A program made the translations under genes and the position numbers. 8,896 bases of DNA from Betaproteobacteria bacterium (GTDB lineage: Bacteria > Pseudomonadota > Gammaproteobacteria > Burkholderiales > SG8-41). The stretch covers positions 1 to 8,896 of the forward strand of contig JACOVL010000084.1 in the NCBI GenBank assembly GCA_016177355.1, in the 5' to 3' direction. Shown here piece by piece: positions 1-7,600 of this stretch. The notes under the pieces were generated by a model. It ran no database searches and had not been told where the DNA came from. It saw nothing but the letters and a program-made list of their open reading frames with translations. Position 1 is the stretch's first letter. Each line of letters begins with the position of its first letter.

Positions 1-281
1 AGGCCGAGCGCGGCCTGGTCGTAGGTCACCCACTCGGGCGAGTTCTTCAGCATCACCGCGACGCGGTCGCCGGCCTTGAGGCTTTCCTTTTCCAGCGCGG
101 CCTGCCAGCGCGCGACCTGGTGGTTCACCTGCGCCCAGGTGTAGTCGCGCCAGTTCTGGTGCTGCTCGTTGTAGGCGCGGCAGGCGACGAGGTCCGGCGT
201 GCGCTTCACGCGCTCGCGCAGCAGGCCGTCGAGCGTCACCGCCGCTTCGGCCGGGATCACATGGCTCGGTTGTTGTGACAT
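1..281 (-). CDS. Long-chain acyl-CoA synthetase (AMP-forming), N-terminal part only
   Basis: The first 93 codons of a gene that continues beyond the left edge. The protein begins MSQQPSHVIPAEAAVTL and carries the opening of an AMP-binding (adenylate-forming) enzyme: a TLDGLLRERVKRTPDLVACR segment, the W-RDYTWAQV motif and the GDRVAVMLKNSPEWV motif seen in long-chain fatty acyl-CoA ligases of the FadD15/FAA1 type. Family members activate fatty acids to acyl-CoA with ATP and CoA; here that would feed the upstream fadE-containing operon. The ATG at 281-279 is chosen because a strong GAGGAGGAG ribosome site lies just before it. The gene starts 9 nt after the stop of the short-chain dehydrogenase gene, so it is very probably co-transcribed. 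The ATP-binding P-loop and catalytic motifs lie outside the window, so chain-length preference cannot be judged. Confidence 0.85.
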   Translation of the reverse strand, partial: MSQQPSHVIPAEAAVTLDGLLRERVKRTPDLVACRAYNEQHQNWRDYTWAQVNHQVARWQAALEKESLKAGDRVAVMLKNSPEWVTYDQAALG

Positions 282-282
282 G

Positions 283-291
283 GCTCCTCCT
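283..291 (-). promoter_or_regulatory. Shine-Dalgarno site of the acyl-CoA synthetase gene, touching the upstream stop codon
   Basis: On the minus strand the sequence GAGGAGGAG sits 1 nt from the ATG at its 3' end and shares its first base with the TGA stop (293-291) of the preceding dehydrogenase gene. The purine run is long enough to allow a normal SD spacing from its 5' half. The overlap suggests translational coupling of the two genes. Confidence 0.6.
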
Positions 292-1112
292 CAATCCAGA
301 AACAGGTCCGTATACTGAGGCGTCCCCGGACTGACTGCATAATGGTCGAAATCCGTGACGCCCTCTTCCCTCAGCACCGTCTCGTCGATATAGAAGTTTC
401 CGGTGGCCTTGCGGCTGTCGCGGTTCAGTATGGCATGGGCGGCGTCGGCCACGATCGCGGGCTTGCGGCTCGCCTTGAGGATCGCCTCCGGGAAATTCAT
501 CTCGATCGCGGCGGTCGCAATGGTGGTGCGCGGCCACAGCGAGTTCACCGCGATGCCGTCCGCCCGGAACTCCTCCGCCATCCCGAGCGTGCACAGGCTC
601 ATCCCGTATTTTGCCATGGTATAGGCGACGTGATCCTTGAACCAGCGCGGGTGCAGGTTGAGCGGCGGCGACAGCGTAAGTATGTGAGGATTGGACGCTT
701 TTTTGAGATGCGGGATGCAGGCCTGGGAGCAGACGAAGGTGCCGCGCAGGTTGACCGCCAGCATCAGGTCCAGGCGCTTGACCGGCGTGGCGAGCGTGCC
801 GGCGATCGAGATCGCGCTCGCGTTGTTGACGAGCGCGTCAATGCCGCCGAACGTCTCCGCGGCGCGTTTCACCGCGGCCGCGACGGCGTCGGCGTCGCGC
901 ACGTCGAGCTGCAGCGCGAGCGCCCCGCCGCCGGCGGCCTCGATCTCCTGCGCCACGCTGTGGATGGTCCCGGGGAGCTTCGGGTGCGGCTCGGCGCTCT
1001 TTCCCGTCACCACGATGTTCGCGCCGTCGCGCGCGCACCTGAGCGCGATCTCGCGCCCGATGCCGCGGGAGGCGCCGGTGATGAAGATCGTTTTACCTTT
1101 GAGCCCCATCAC
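291..1112 (-). CDS. Short-chain dehydrogenase/reductase, HSDL2-like
   Basis: A 273-aa NAD(P)-dependent oxidoreductase of the classical SDR fold. The cofactor-binding motif TGASRGIG is at residues 12-19, the NNAS motif at 96-99, and the active-site set is N121, S148, Y164 and K168 (YTMAK). The stretch around SPPLNLHPRWF (148-158) and the later VNSLWPRTTI match the HSDL2 (hydroxysteroid dehydrogenase-like 2) branch rather than FabG. Human HSDL2 carries an additional C-terminal SCP2 domain, which is absent here. Substrate is unknown; in a beta-oxidation operon a 3-hydroxyacyl or related lipid substrate is plausible but inferred. The reading frame can start at GTG (1112) or at the adjacent ATG (1109); neither has a clear ribosome site. 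The gene begins 10 nt after the stop of the hydratase-family gene, so coupling is likely. Both of its candidate starts lie in a GTGACG-type repeat. Confidence 0.9.
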   Translation of the reverse strand: MMGLKGKTIFITGASRGIGREIALRCARDGANIVVTGKSAEPHPKLPGTIHSVAQEIEAAGGGALALQLDVRDADAVAAAVKRAAETFGGIDALVNNASAISIAGTLATPVKRLDLMLAVNLRGTFVCSQACIPHLKKASNPHILTLSPPLNLHPRWFKDHVAYTMAKYGMSLCTLGMAEEFRADGIAVNSLWPRTTIATAAIEMNFPEAILKASRKPAIVADAAHAILNRDSRKATGNFYIDETVLREEGVTDFDHYAVSPGTPQYTDLFLD

Positions 1113-1126
1113 CCGTCACTCGTCAC
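1106..1126 (-). repeat. Three tandem GTGAYGR heptamers at the gene junction
   Basis: Read on the minus strand: GTGACGA (1126-1120), GTGACGG (1119-1113), GTGATGG (1112-1106). The first unit holds the TGA stop of the hydratase-family gene and the third holds the GTG/ATG start of the dehydrogenase gene. The core is the same as in the larger arrays at 1925-2006, but with a 7-bp rather than 8-bp period. Confidence 0.7.
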
Positions 1127-1908
1127 TGGCCCTTGAAACGCGGCGCGCGTTTCTCGACGAAGGCGGTGACGCCCTCGGCGAAGTCGCGCGTCGCCGCGCA
1201 GCGCGCGAACGCCTCCAGCTCGGCGTCGAGCTGGGCCGCGAGCGGCCGCCCACAGCCCTCGTTCACCAGCCGCCTGGTCTCGGCGAGCGCGGCCGTCGCG
1301 CCCTGCGCCAGCCGGCGCGCGATGTTCGCGGTCTCCGCCGCCAGCCGTTCCGTGCCCACCACCCAGTTGACGAGCCCCAGCGCGAGCGCGGCTTGCGTGT
1401 CGATCGTGTCGGACAGCAGCATCAGCTCCAGCGCTTTGCGGCACCCCACCAGGCGCGGGAGCGTGTGCGTCGCCCCGCCATCGGGGCTCGCGCCGATCCG
1501 GCTGTAGGCGAGCGTGAATTTCGTGTCCTCCGCCGCGATCGCAAGGTCGGCCGCCGCCATCAGGCTCACCCCCGCGCCGGCCACCGCGCCGTGCACGGCC
1601 GCGAGCACCGGCTTGGGCGCGCGCCGCAGCGCCAGGATCGCGCGGTGCAGTTCGGCCGCCACCTCGCGCACCATCTCCGGCGCGCGCGCGAGATTGGCAT
1701 GGAACAGCGCAACGTCTCCTCCCGCGAGAAACGCCGGCCCCGCGCCGCGGATCACGACGGCGCGCACCGCGCCGTCGCGCCCGGCCCGCTCGGAAATTTC
1801 CCGCAACCGCGCGATCATCGCGCCATCGAGCGCGTTCAGCACCTGCGGGCGGTTGAGCGTGACCGTCGCCACCCCGTCGGCGACTTCGTAGAGGACGCTG
1901 TCGCTCAT
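1123..1908 (-). CDS. Enoyl-CoA hydratase/isomerase (crotonase) family protein
   Basis: A 261-aa crotonase-fold protein. The first oxyanion-hole segment is FLAGGDV (60-66) and the second is HGAVAGAGVSLMAAADL (106-122), followed by SRIGASPDGGATHTLPRLVG (136-155). Family members act on acyl-CoA thioesters: hydration, double-bond shift or related steps. The two glutamates that catalyse hydration in mitochondrial enoyl-CoA hydratase (rat Glu144 and Glu164) align by eye with Ser115 and Tyr135, while Asp143 of the SPDGG motif is kept, as in PaaG-type isomerases. A plain hydratase role is therefore doubtful, and an isomerase or another crotonase activity is as likely. The ATG at 1908 gives a normal N-terminus (MSDSVLYEVADGVATVTLNRP) but only a weak ribosome site. 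The gene lies 106 nt after the fadE stop, beyond the palindrome and repeat arrays, and 10 nt before the dehydrogenase gene. Confidence 0.9.
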   Translation of the reverse strand: MSDSVLYEVADGVATVTLNRPQVLNALDGAMIARLREISERAGRDGAVRAVVIRGAGPAFLAGGDVALFHANLARAPEMVREVAAELHRAILALRRAPKPVLAAVHGAVAGAGVSLMAAADLAIAAEDTKFTLAYSRIGASPDGGATHTLPRLVGCRKALELMLLSDTIDTQAALALGLVNWVVGTERLAAETANIARRLAQGATAALAETRRLVNEGCGRPLAAQLDAELEAFARCAATRDFAEGVTAFVEKRAPRFKGQ

Positions 1909-1924
1909 GACGATCCAGACGAAA

Positions 1925-2006
1925 GTGACGAAGTGATGCAGTGACGGAGTGACGGAAAGTTGCGGTGTGCGGTTATCGTCACTTCGTCACCTCCTCACCT
2001 CGTCAC
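1925..2006. repeat. Two facing arrays of a GTGACG octamer (inverted repeat)
   Basis: On the plus strand four units with an 8-bp period (GTGACGAA, GTGATGCA, GTGACGGA, GTGACGGA; 1925-1956) are followed about 20 bp later by four inverted units (CGTCAC, CGTCAC, CCTCAC, CGTCAC at 1977, 1985, 1993 and 2001). The 30-nt arms 1925-1954 and 1977-2006 are complementary at 25 of 30 positions with a 22-nt loop. In the fadE-operon transcript this could form a long imperfect hairpin about 16 nt upstream of the hydratase-family start codon. No open reading frame of note lies here. Its origin (repeat family, small mobile element or replication slippage) cannot be told from one copy. Confidence 0.8.
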
Positions 2007-2040
2007 TCGAGGCGTTACGCCGGCCGGCGTAACGCCTCGA
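2007..2040. repeat. Perfect 34-bp palindrome over the fadE stop codon
   Basis: The half-site TCGAGGCGTTACGCCGG is followed without any spacer by its exact reverse complement. It encodes the last codons of fadE (FEALRRPA) and includes its TAA stop (2017-2015). As RNA it can fold into a GC-rich stem of about 15 bp closed by a GGCC tetraloop. No T-run follows on either strand, so it does not meet the usual definition of an intrinsic terminator; it may protect or process the fadE message. GTCAC (2002-2006) and GTGAC (2043-2047) could extend the stem beyond a small bulge. Confidence 0.9.
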
Positions 2041-4513
2041 ACGTGACCGGCTCGGTGCTCTGATGGATCTCGGTCTTGCCGAGGTCCCGCGGGAAATCGT
2101 CCACCATGATCGCTTTCCGCCGCAGGATGCGCGCCTGTTCCATCACCGCTTTTTCCGCCGGGGTGATGACGCCCTTGGCGAGCGCCTCGTCGATGATCTC
2201 GTCCGGGAAGCGCCCGCCGGTCTTCCCCTCGTCGCGCGCGGCGCGGATCTTGGCCCCCACCGCCTCCGCGGCGATGACCGCGCGCAGCGCCGCTTCCAGC
2301 ACCGCGACCGGCTCCTCCGGGTCCTGCGGGATATACACGCCCGCGGTCAGGCGTTCGCGCGCCGGGCCGGGCGCGAGCAGCAGGCCCACGACCTCGGAGC
2401 CGAGCCGGTCGCGCGGCGGCAGGAATTCGCGTCCGTAGGGCAGGATATAAGGAAAGATTATTCCCCGCAGCAGCCACGCGACGACGGGATTGGGCAGGTT
2501 CTCGAACAGGCCGTAGAACGCCTCCTCGATCCGGGCGAGCGCATCCCGCACCGCCCAGTGCAGGAACGGCAGGTCCTCCGCCGGGCGCCCGTAATCCTCG
2601 TAGCGCTTCAGCGCCGCGGAAGCGAGGTAGAGGTTGGAGAGGATGTCGCCCAGCCGCGCCGACAGCCGTTCGCGGCGCTTCAGCGAGCCGCCCAGCATGA
2701 ACATCGAGACATCGGCGGTCAGCGCGAACGCGCTGGAGAGGCGCGTCAACTGCCGGTAGTAGCGGCGCGTGTGGCGGTCGCCCGGCGTGCGCACGAAGCA
2801 CGCGGCGGTCAGCCCCATCCAGAATGCGCGCGCGGTGTTCGACGCGACGAACGCGACGTGCCCGAAGAAGGCCGCGTCGAAATCGCGCAGCGCCTTCACC
2901 GGGTCCCGCTCGCGGGTCGCCTCGACCTCCTTCAGCACGAACGGGTGCCCGCGGATCGCGCCCTGGCCGAAGATGATCATCGAGCGCGTCAGGATGTTCG
3001 CGCCCTCGACCGTGATCGCGATCGGCGTCTGCTGGTAGGCGCGGGCGAGGTAGTTGCTCGGGCCCATGCAGATGCCCTTGCCGGCGTGCACGTCCATCGC
3101 GTCGTTGATCACCGCCCGGCCGCGCTCGGTCATGTGATACTTGACGATGGCGGAGACCACCGACGGCTTCTCGCCGAGGTCGACCGCGCCCGCGGTCATC
3201 ACGCGCGCCGCCTCCATGAGGTAGGCGTTGCCGCCGATGCGCGCGAGCGCCTCTTCCACGCCCTCGAAGCGCCCGACCGACAGCCGGAACTGCTGGCGCA
3301 CGCGCCCGTAGGCGCCGGTGGTGAGCGCGCCCATCTTGCCGGTCGCGGCCGACAGCGCGGGCAGCGAGATCGAGCGCCCCGCGGCGAGGCAGTTCATCAG
3401 CATCTTCCAGCCCTGCCCCGCGTACTCCACGCCGCCGATCACGTAGTCCATCGGCACGAACACGTTCTTGCCCCAGTTCGGGCCGTTCATGAACGCGGCG
3501 TCGAGCGGCAGGTGCCGCCGCCCGATGTGCACGCCGGGCGTGTGGGTCGGGATCAGCGCGAGCGTGATGCCGAGGTCGTCCTTCGCTCCCAGCAGGTGCT
3601 CGGGGTCGTAGAGCTTGAACGCGAGCCCAAGCAGCGTCGCGATCGGCCCCAGCGTGATGTAGCGCTTCTCCCAGGTGAGGCGGATGCCGAGGACGTCCGG
3701 CTTGCCCTGCCACTCGCTGCGGCAGACGACGCCGAAATCGGGGATCGCGCCCGCGTCCGAGCCCGCTTCGGGGCTGGTCAGCGCGAAGCACGGCATCTCC
3801 AGCCCCTTCGCGAGCCGCGGCAGGTAGTGGTTCTTCTGCTGCTCGGTGCCGCAATGGAGCAGCAACTCGGCCGGCCCCAGCGAGTTCGGGACCATCACGG
3901 AAACGGCGGTGGTGCCGCTCCGCGTGGAGATCTTCATCACCACTTCCGAATGCGCCAGCGCGGAGAATCCGAGTCCCCCGTACTGCTTCGGGATGATCAT
4001 GCCGAGAAAACCGTTGTCCTTGACGAACTGCCAGACGTGCGGCGGCAGGTCGCGCAGCTCGTGCGTGATCTGCCAGTCGCTCACCATCCTGCACAGCTCT
4101 TCCACCGGCCCGTCGAGGAAGGCGCGCTCTTCCGCGGAAAGCGTCGGCCGGGGGTAGGACAGCAGCTTCCACCAGTCCGGCCTGCCGCTGAAGAGATCGC
4201 CGTCCCACCACACGGTGCCGGCGTCGATCGCCTCCTGCTCGGTCTGCGACATCGGCGGCAGGATTTTCCTGAACAGCGCGAGCAGCGGCCGGCCGAGCAG
4301 GTTGCGGCGCACCGGCGTCGGGTTGTCGAGCAGCGCCGCGGCGATGAACACCGCCCACAGCGTCGCGAGCAGCGCCGGCGACCAGCCGGAGTAATTGGTG
4401 AGCAGCCCCAGCCCAAGCGCGATCACGATCGTCCAGCTCAATGCGGGGGCGCGGAAATAGGCGAGGGTCCAGATCACCGCGATCGCGGCGAGGATGATCA
4501 GCAACACATTCAT
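2015..4513 (-). CDS. fadE: Acyl-CoA dehydrogenase FadE
   Basis: An 832-aa protein closely resembling E. coli FadE (814 aa) along its whole length. It catalyses the first beta-oxidation step, oxidising acyl-CoA to trans-2-enoyl-CoA with FAD. Residues 1-62 are strongly hydrophobic, with two likely membrane segments (about 3-20 and 24-62), so it should be membrane-anchored. Diagnostic stretches are PPMSQTEQEAIDAGT (86-100), CFALTSPEAGSDAGAIPD (242-259), LTWEKRYITLGPIATLLGLAFK (from 279) and TVEGANILTRSMIIFGQGAI (501-520), in which Glu503 fits the catalytic base. The part after about 525 is the bacterial FadE C-terminal domain (DUF1974 type), with SMFMLGGSLKRRERLSARLG (603-622). The ATG at 4513 is supported by AGGGAG five bases upstream and by the hydrophobic N-terminus. 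It is the first gene of the operon and diverges from the large regulator gene. The final eight codons fall inside a perfect palindrome. Confidence 0.96.
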   Translation of the reverse strand: MNVLLIILAAIAVIWTLAYFRAPALSWTIVIALGLGLLTNYSGWSPALLATLWAVFIAAALLDNPTPVRRNLLGRPLLALFRKILPPMSQTEQEAIDAGTVWWDGDLFSGRPDWWKLLSYPRPTLSAEERAFLDGPVEELCRMVSDWQITHELRDLPPHVWQFVKDNGFLGMIIPKQYGGLGFSALAHSEVVMKISTRSGTTAVSVMVPNSLGPAELLLHCGTEQQKNHYLPRLAKGLEMPCFALTSPEAGSDAGAIPDFGVVCRSEWQGKPDVLGIRLTWEKRYITLGPIATLLGLAFKLYDPEHLLGAKDDLGITLALIPTHTPGVHIGRRHLPLDAAFMNGPNWGKNVFVPMDYVIGGVEYAGQGWKMLMNCLAAGRSISLPALSAATGKMGALTTGAYGRVRQQFRLSVGRFEGVEEALARIGGNAYLMEAARVMTAGAVDLGEKPSVVSAIVKYHMTERGRAVINDAMDVHAGKGICMGPSNYLARAYQQTPIAITVEGANILTRSMIIFGQGAIRGHPFVLKEVEATRERDPVKALRDFDAAFFGHVAFVASNTARAFWMGLTAACFVRTPGDRHTRRYYRQLTRLSSAFALTADVSMFMLGGSLKRRERLSARLGDILSNLYLASAALKRYEDYGRPAEDLPFLHWAVRDALARIEEAFYGLFENLPNPVVAWLLRGIIFPYILPYGREFLPPRDRLGSEVVGLLLAPGPARERLTAGVYIPQDPEEPVAVLEAALRAVIAAEAVGAKIRAARDEGKTGGRFPDEIIDEALAKGVITPAEKAVMEQARILRRKAIMVDDFPRDLGKTEIHQSTEPVTFEALRRPA

Positions 4514-4518
4514 GTTCG

Positions 4519-4524
4519 CTCCCT
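4519..4524 (-). promoter_or_regulatory. Shine-Dalgarno site of fadE
   Basis: AGGGAG on the minus strand, five bases from the fadE ATG. It fixes the start of the hydrophobic N-terminus. Confidence 0.7.
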
Positions 4525-4582
4525 GTTATTCATCGCAGCATACACGCGCGGGCTCGGCGCAGCAACCGCCTTTACCATATAA

Positions 4583-4611
4583 CTTATTGATTTATTTTGT
4601 TTTTATGACAA
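4583..4611 (-). promoter_or_regulatory. Candidate sigma-70 promoter for the fadE operon
   Basis: On the minus strand TTGTCA (4611-4606, one mismatch to TTGACA) is followed after 17 bp by AATAAG (4588-4583, four of six to TATAAT). Both lie in the only AT-rich patch (about 4571-4616) of the 164-bp gap between fadE and the divergent regulator gene. Transcription would start near 4576, giving a leader of about 60 nt. For the opposite direction the best -10-like hexamer is TAGAAT at 4639-4644, but no good -35 accompanies it. Confidence 0.4.
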
Positions 4612-4677
4612 TTCTCGCAGCGCCGCCGGGAACCGGCATAGAATCCCGCCACCGGCCGCTACCGGCATCCCGCGCCC

Positions 4678-7600
4678 TTGACCACCCAACCGGTTTCGTT
4701 CGCCAAGACCACCCAGCCCAGCCTCGCCGGCATCATCCCACGCGAGAGGCTGTTCCAGCGCCTGGATGAGGCGCTCGCGAGCTCCGCCGTCTGGGTGACC
4801 GGGCCGCCGGGCTGCGGCAAGACGACGCTCGCCGCGAGCTATCTCGAGAGCCGCAAGCTCGCCTCGCTCTGGTACCAGCTCGACGAGGGCGACGCCGACG
4901 CCGCCTCGTTCTTCTACTACCTCGGGCTCGCGACGGCGGGCTACAGCAGACGCAGGCTCGCGCCCCTGCCGCAGCTCACCCCCGAGTACCACGCCGGGCT
5001 CCCCGCCTTCACCCGCCGCTACTTCCAGGCCCTCTACCAGCGCCTGGGCGTCTCGTTCGTGATCGTGTTCGACGGCTACCACGAAGTCCCCGCGCGCTCG
5101 GCGTTCCACGAAGTGATGCGCATCGCGCTCGCCGAGGTGCCGCAGGGCGGCGCGGCGGTGCTCATCAGCCGCAGCGACCCGCCGGCGGCGATGGCGCGGC
5201 TGCGCGCCAACCGCGCGATGGAGGTCGTCGGCTGGAGCGAGTTGAAGCTCACACAGGAGGAATCGGACGCGCTGGTGGCGCGGCGCGGTCACCAGCTCGC
5301 GCGGGAGGCGCTGGTCGAGATCTACAACCGAACGCAGGGCTGGGCGGCGGGCCTGATCCTCATGGTCGGACAGCCGGATTACGACCCGCTCGCCGCCGCG
5401 CCCGACCTCTCCAACCCGGGGCTCGTGTTCGATTACCTCGCCGGCGAGATGTTCCAGAAGACCGACGCGCGCACGCGCGAGCTGCTGCTCGCGACCGCGT
5501 ACCTGCCGCAGATGACCGCGGCGATGGCGGAGGCGCTCGCCGGGACCCCGGGCGCGGGCGCCGTCCTCGCCGAGCTCTACCGCGGCAACAACTTCGTGAC
5601 GCTGAAGCAGGCGCAGCCGCAGCCGGTCTACCAGTACCACCCGCTGCTGCGCGAATTCCTCGTCGCGCGCGCGAACGAGACCTTCGGTCGCGAGCGCCGG
5701 GCGGAGCTGCAGCGGCGGTCGGCGGAGCTGCTCGAGGCCGAGGGCCAGGTGGCGGAGGCGGCCTCGCTGCTGCGCGCGATCGGCGACTGGGACCACATCG
5801 CGGCGTTGATCGAGCGGCACGGGCCGCGCATGCTCGGCCTCGGCATGGGCGAGACCCTCGTGCACTGGGTGGACATGCTGTCGCGGGAGGTCCAGGAACG
5901 CTACCCGTGGACGCTCTACTGGAAAGCGGCGAGCCGGCTGTGCATCTCGCCGCGCGAGAGCCGCCTGCTCTACGAACAGGCGTACGAGCTGTTCAGGGTC
6001 CAGCCCGTGCCGGACCCGCGCGGGCTGCTGCTCACCTGCTCCGGCGCGATGGACGCGATCCTTTACGAAGTGGACGATTTCTCGCTGCTCGACCGCTGGA
6101 TCGCGGTGATGGAGCGGCTGCTGCAGCAGCATCCCGAGCAGCTCGTGGCCGGGCTTGAGGCGCGGGCGGCGTCGAGCCTGCTCGCCTCGATGAGCGTGCG
6201 CCAGCCGCACCACCCCGACCTCGCGCGCTGGGTCGAGCGCGGCTACCGCGCTTCCCTCGCGCACGACGACCCCAACCTGCGCATGCTGGTCGAGTGGCGG
6301 GTCGCGCTGAGCATCATGTGGGAGGGGCATTTCCCCAAGACCTGGGCGGTGATCGAGGGCATGCGCAGGCTCGCGCGCGAGCGCGAGGTCTCGCCGTTCG
6401 CGCTGACCACGCTGAAGCTCGCCGAGGCCACCTACTTCATGCTCGCCAGCGACCGCGAGTCCTGCCTGGCGGCGGCGCGCGCGGGCCTCGAGATCGAGCG
6501 CGCCGAGGGCGTGCACGTGCTGTCGTACCAGCTGCTCGCGAACGGCGCCGGCGGCGCGCTGATGGCCGGGGACCTTGAGAGCGCCGGGTTACTGCTGAAG
6601 CAGTTCACCGAGTTGAAAGGCACGCCGGCGCGCTTCGACCTGTGCCTCTACCACCTGTTCTCGGCCTGGCTCGCGCTGTTGCGCCAGGACAGCGTCGGCG
6701 CCTACCGGCAGCAGAAGCTCGCGCTCACGCTCGCTACGGAGGTCGGCTGCCCGGCTTACGTCCTGCTGTGCCACCTCGCCTCGGCCCTGACGCTCCACCA
6801 GGGCGGCGAGGAGCGCAAGGCGCTCGCCCACCTGCAGCAGGTCTACGACATCGCGCGGCCGATCAAGAGCCACTTGATCCAGTTCACCGGGCTGATGATC
6901 TACGCGTTCATCGTGCTCGACGGCGGGCGGCGGCCGCGCTCCGGGCTGCGCGCGCTGCGTTACTCGCTCGAGATGGGCAAGTCGCGCGACTTCACGAGCT
7001 TCCTGCTGTGGCGACCGGAACTCCTCGCGCGCCTGTGCAGTTTCGCGCTGGAAGCCGGCATCGAGCCGGATTTCGTATCCGCCCTGGTCCGCCAGCGCGG
7101 GCTCGCGCTGGATGCCTCGCGCCACGCGCTCGCCGGCTGGCCGTGGCCGTACCGCGCGCACACGCTGGGCGCGTTCCGCCTGCTGAAGAACGGACAGGCG
7201 ATCACCTTCAAGGCGAAGGCGCAGCGCCGCCCGCTGGAAATGCTGAAGGTCATCGTCGCGCGCGGCGGGCGCGACGTCTCCGAGGAGCACGTCACCGGGG
7301 CGATGTGGCCGCGCATCGACGGCGATTCGGCGCACCGCTCGTTCACCACCACGCTGCACCGGCTGAGGAAGCTCCTCGGCGAGGACCGCGCGGCCGTGCT
7401 GTCGGAAGGCAAGTTGACGCTCGACGGCCGCTACATCTGGACCGACTGCTGGGCGTTCGAGCAGCTGACCGCGCGCGCGGACCAGCTGCTGCGCGGTCCG
7501 CGCGAGCGCGTCGAGCCGGAAAAGCTCGCCGCGCTCTCCGGCCGGCTGCTCGAGCTCTACGCGGGGCCGTTCCTCGGCAACGAGCCCGAGGAGGCGTGGG

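Noticed and set aside
691..1944. 417-codon plus-strand frame spanning two minus-strand genes
   Set aside because: It crosses the dehydrogenase and hydratase-family genes, both of which have clear catalytic motifs, and its own translation resembles no family.
1925..2006. CRISPR array
   Set aside because: Units are 8 bp with no spacers between them and half are inverted, which does not fit repeat-spacer architecture; no cas gene is present.
2007..2040. Intrinsic terminator of fadE
   Set aside because: The stem is strong but no T-run follows on the minus strand, and the downstream genes fit the same operon. It is kept as a palindrome, not called a terminator.
2063..4582. 839-codon open frame on the plus strand opposite fadE
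   Set aside because: It is antisense to a clearly recognisable FadE, its translation is low-complexity Arg/Ala/His-rich, and no domain is visible. Long antisense frames are common in high-GC genes.
4605..4769. ATG at 4605 as a possible start of the regulator
   Set aside because: It is in another frame that ends at 4769; the regulator frame has a TAG at 4639 and first offers a start codon (TTG) at 4678.
4603..6516. 637-codon open frame on the minus strand opposite the regulator
   Set aside because: Arg/Ala/His-rich translation without recognisable motifs, entirely antisense to the STAND ATPase; a codon-bias shadow.
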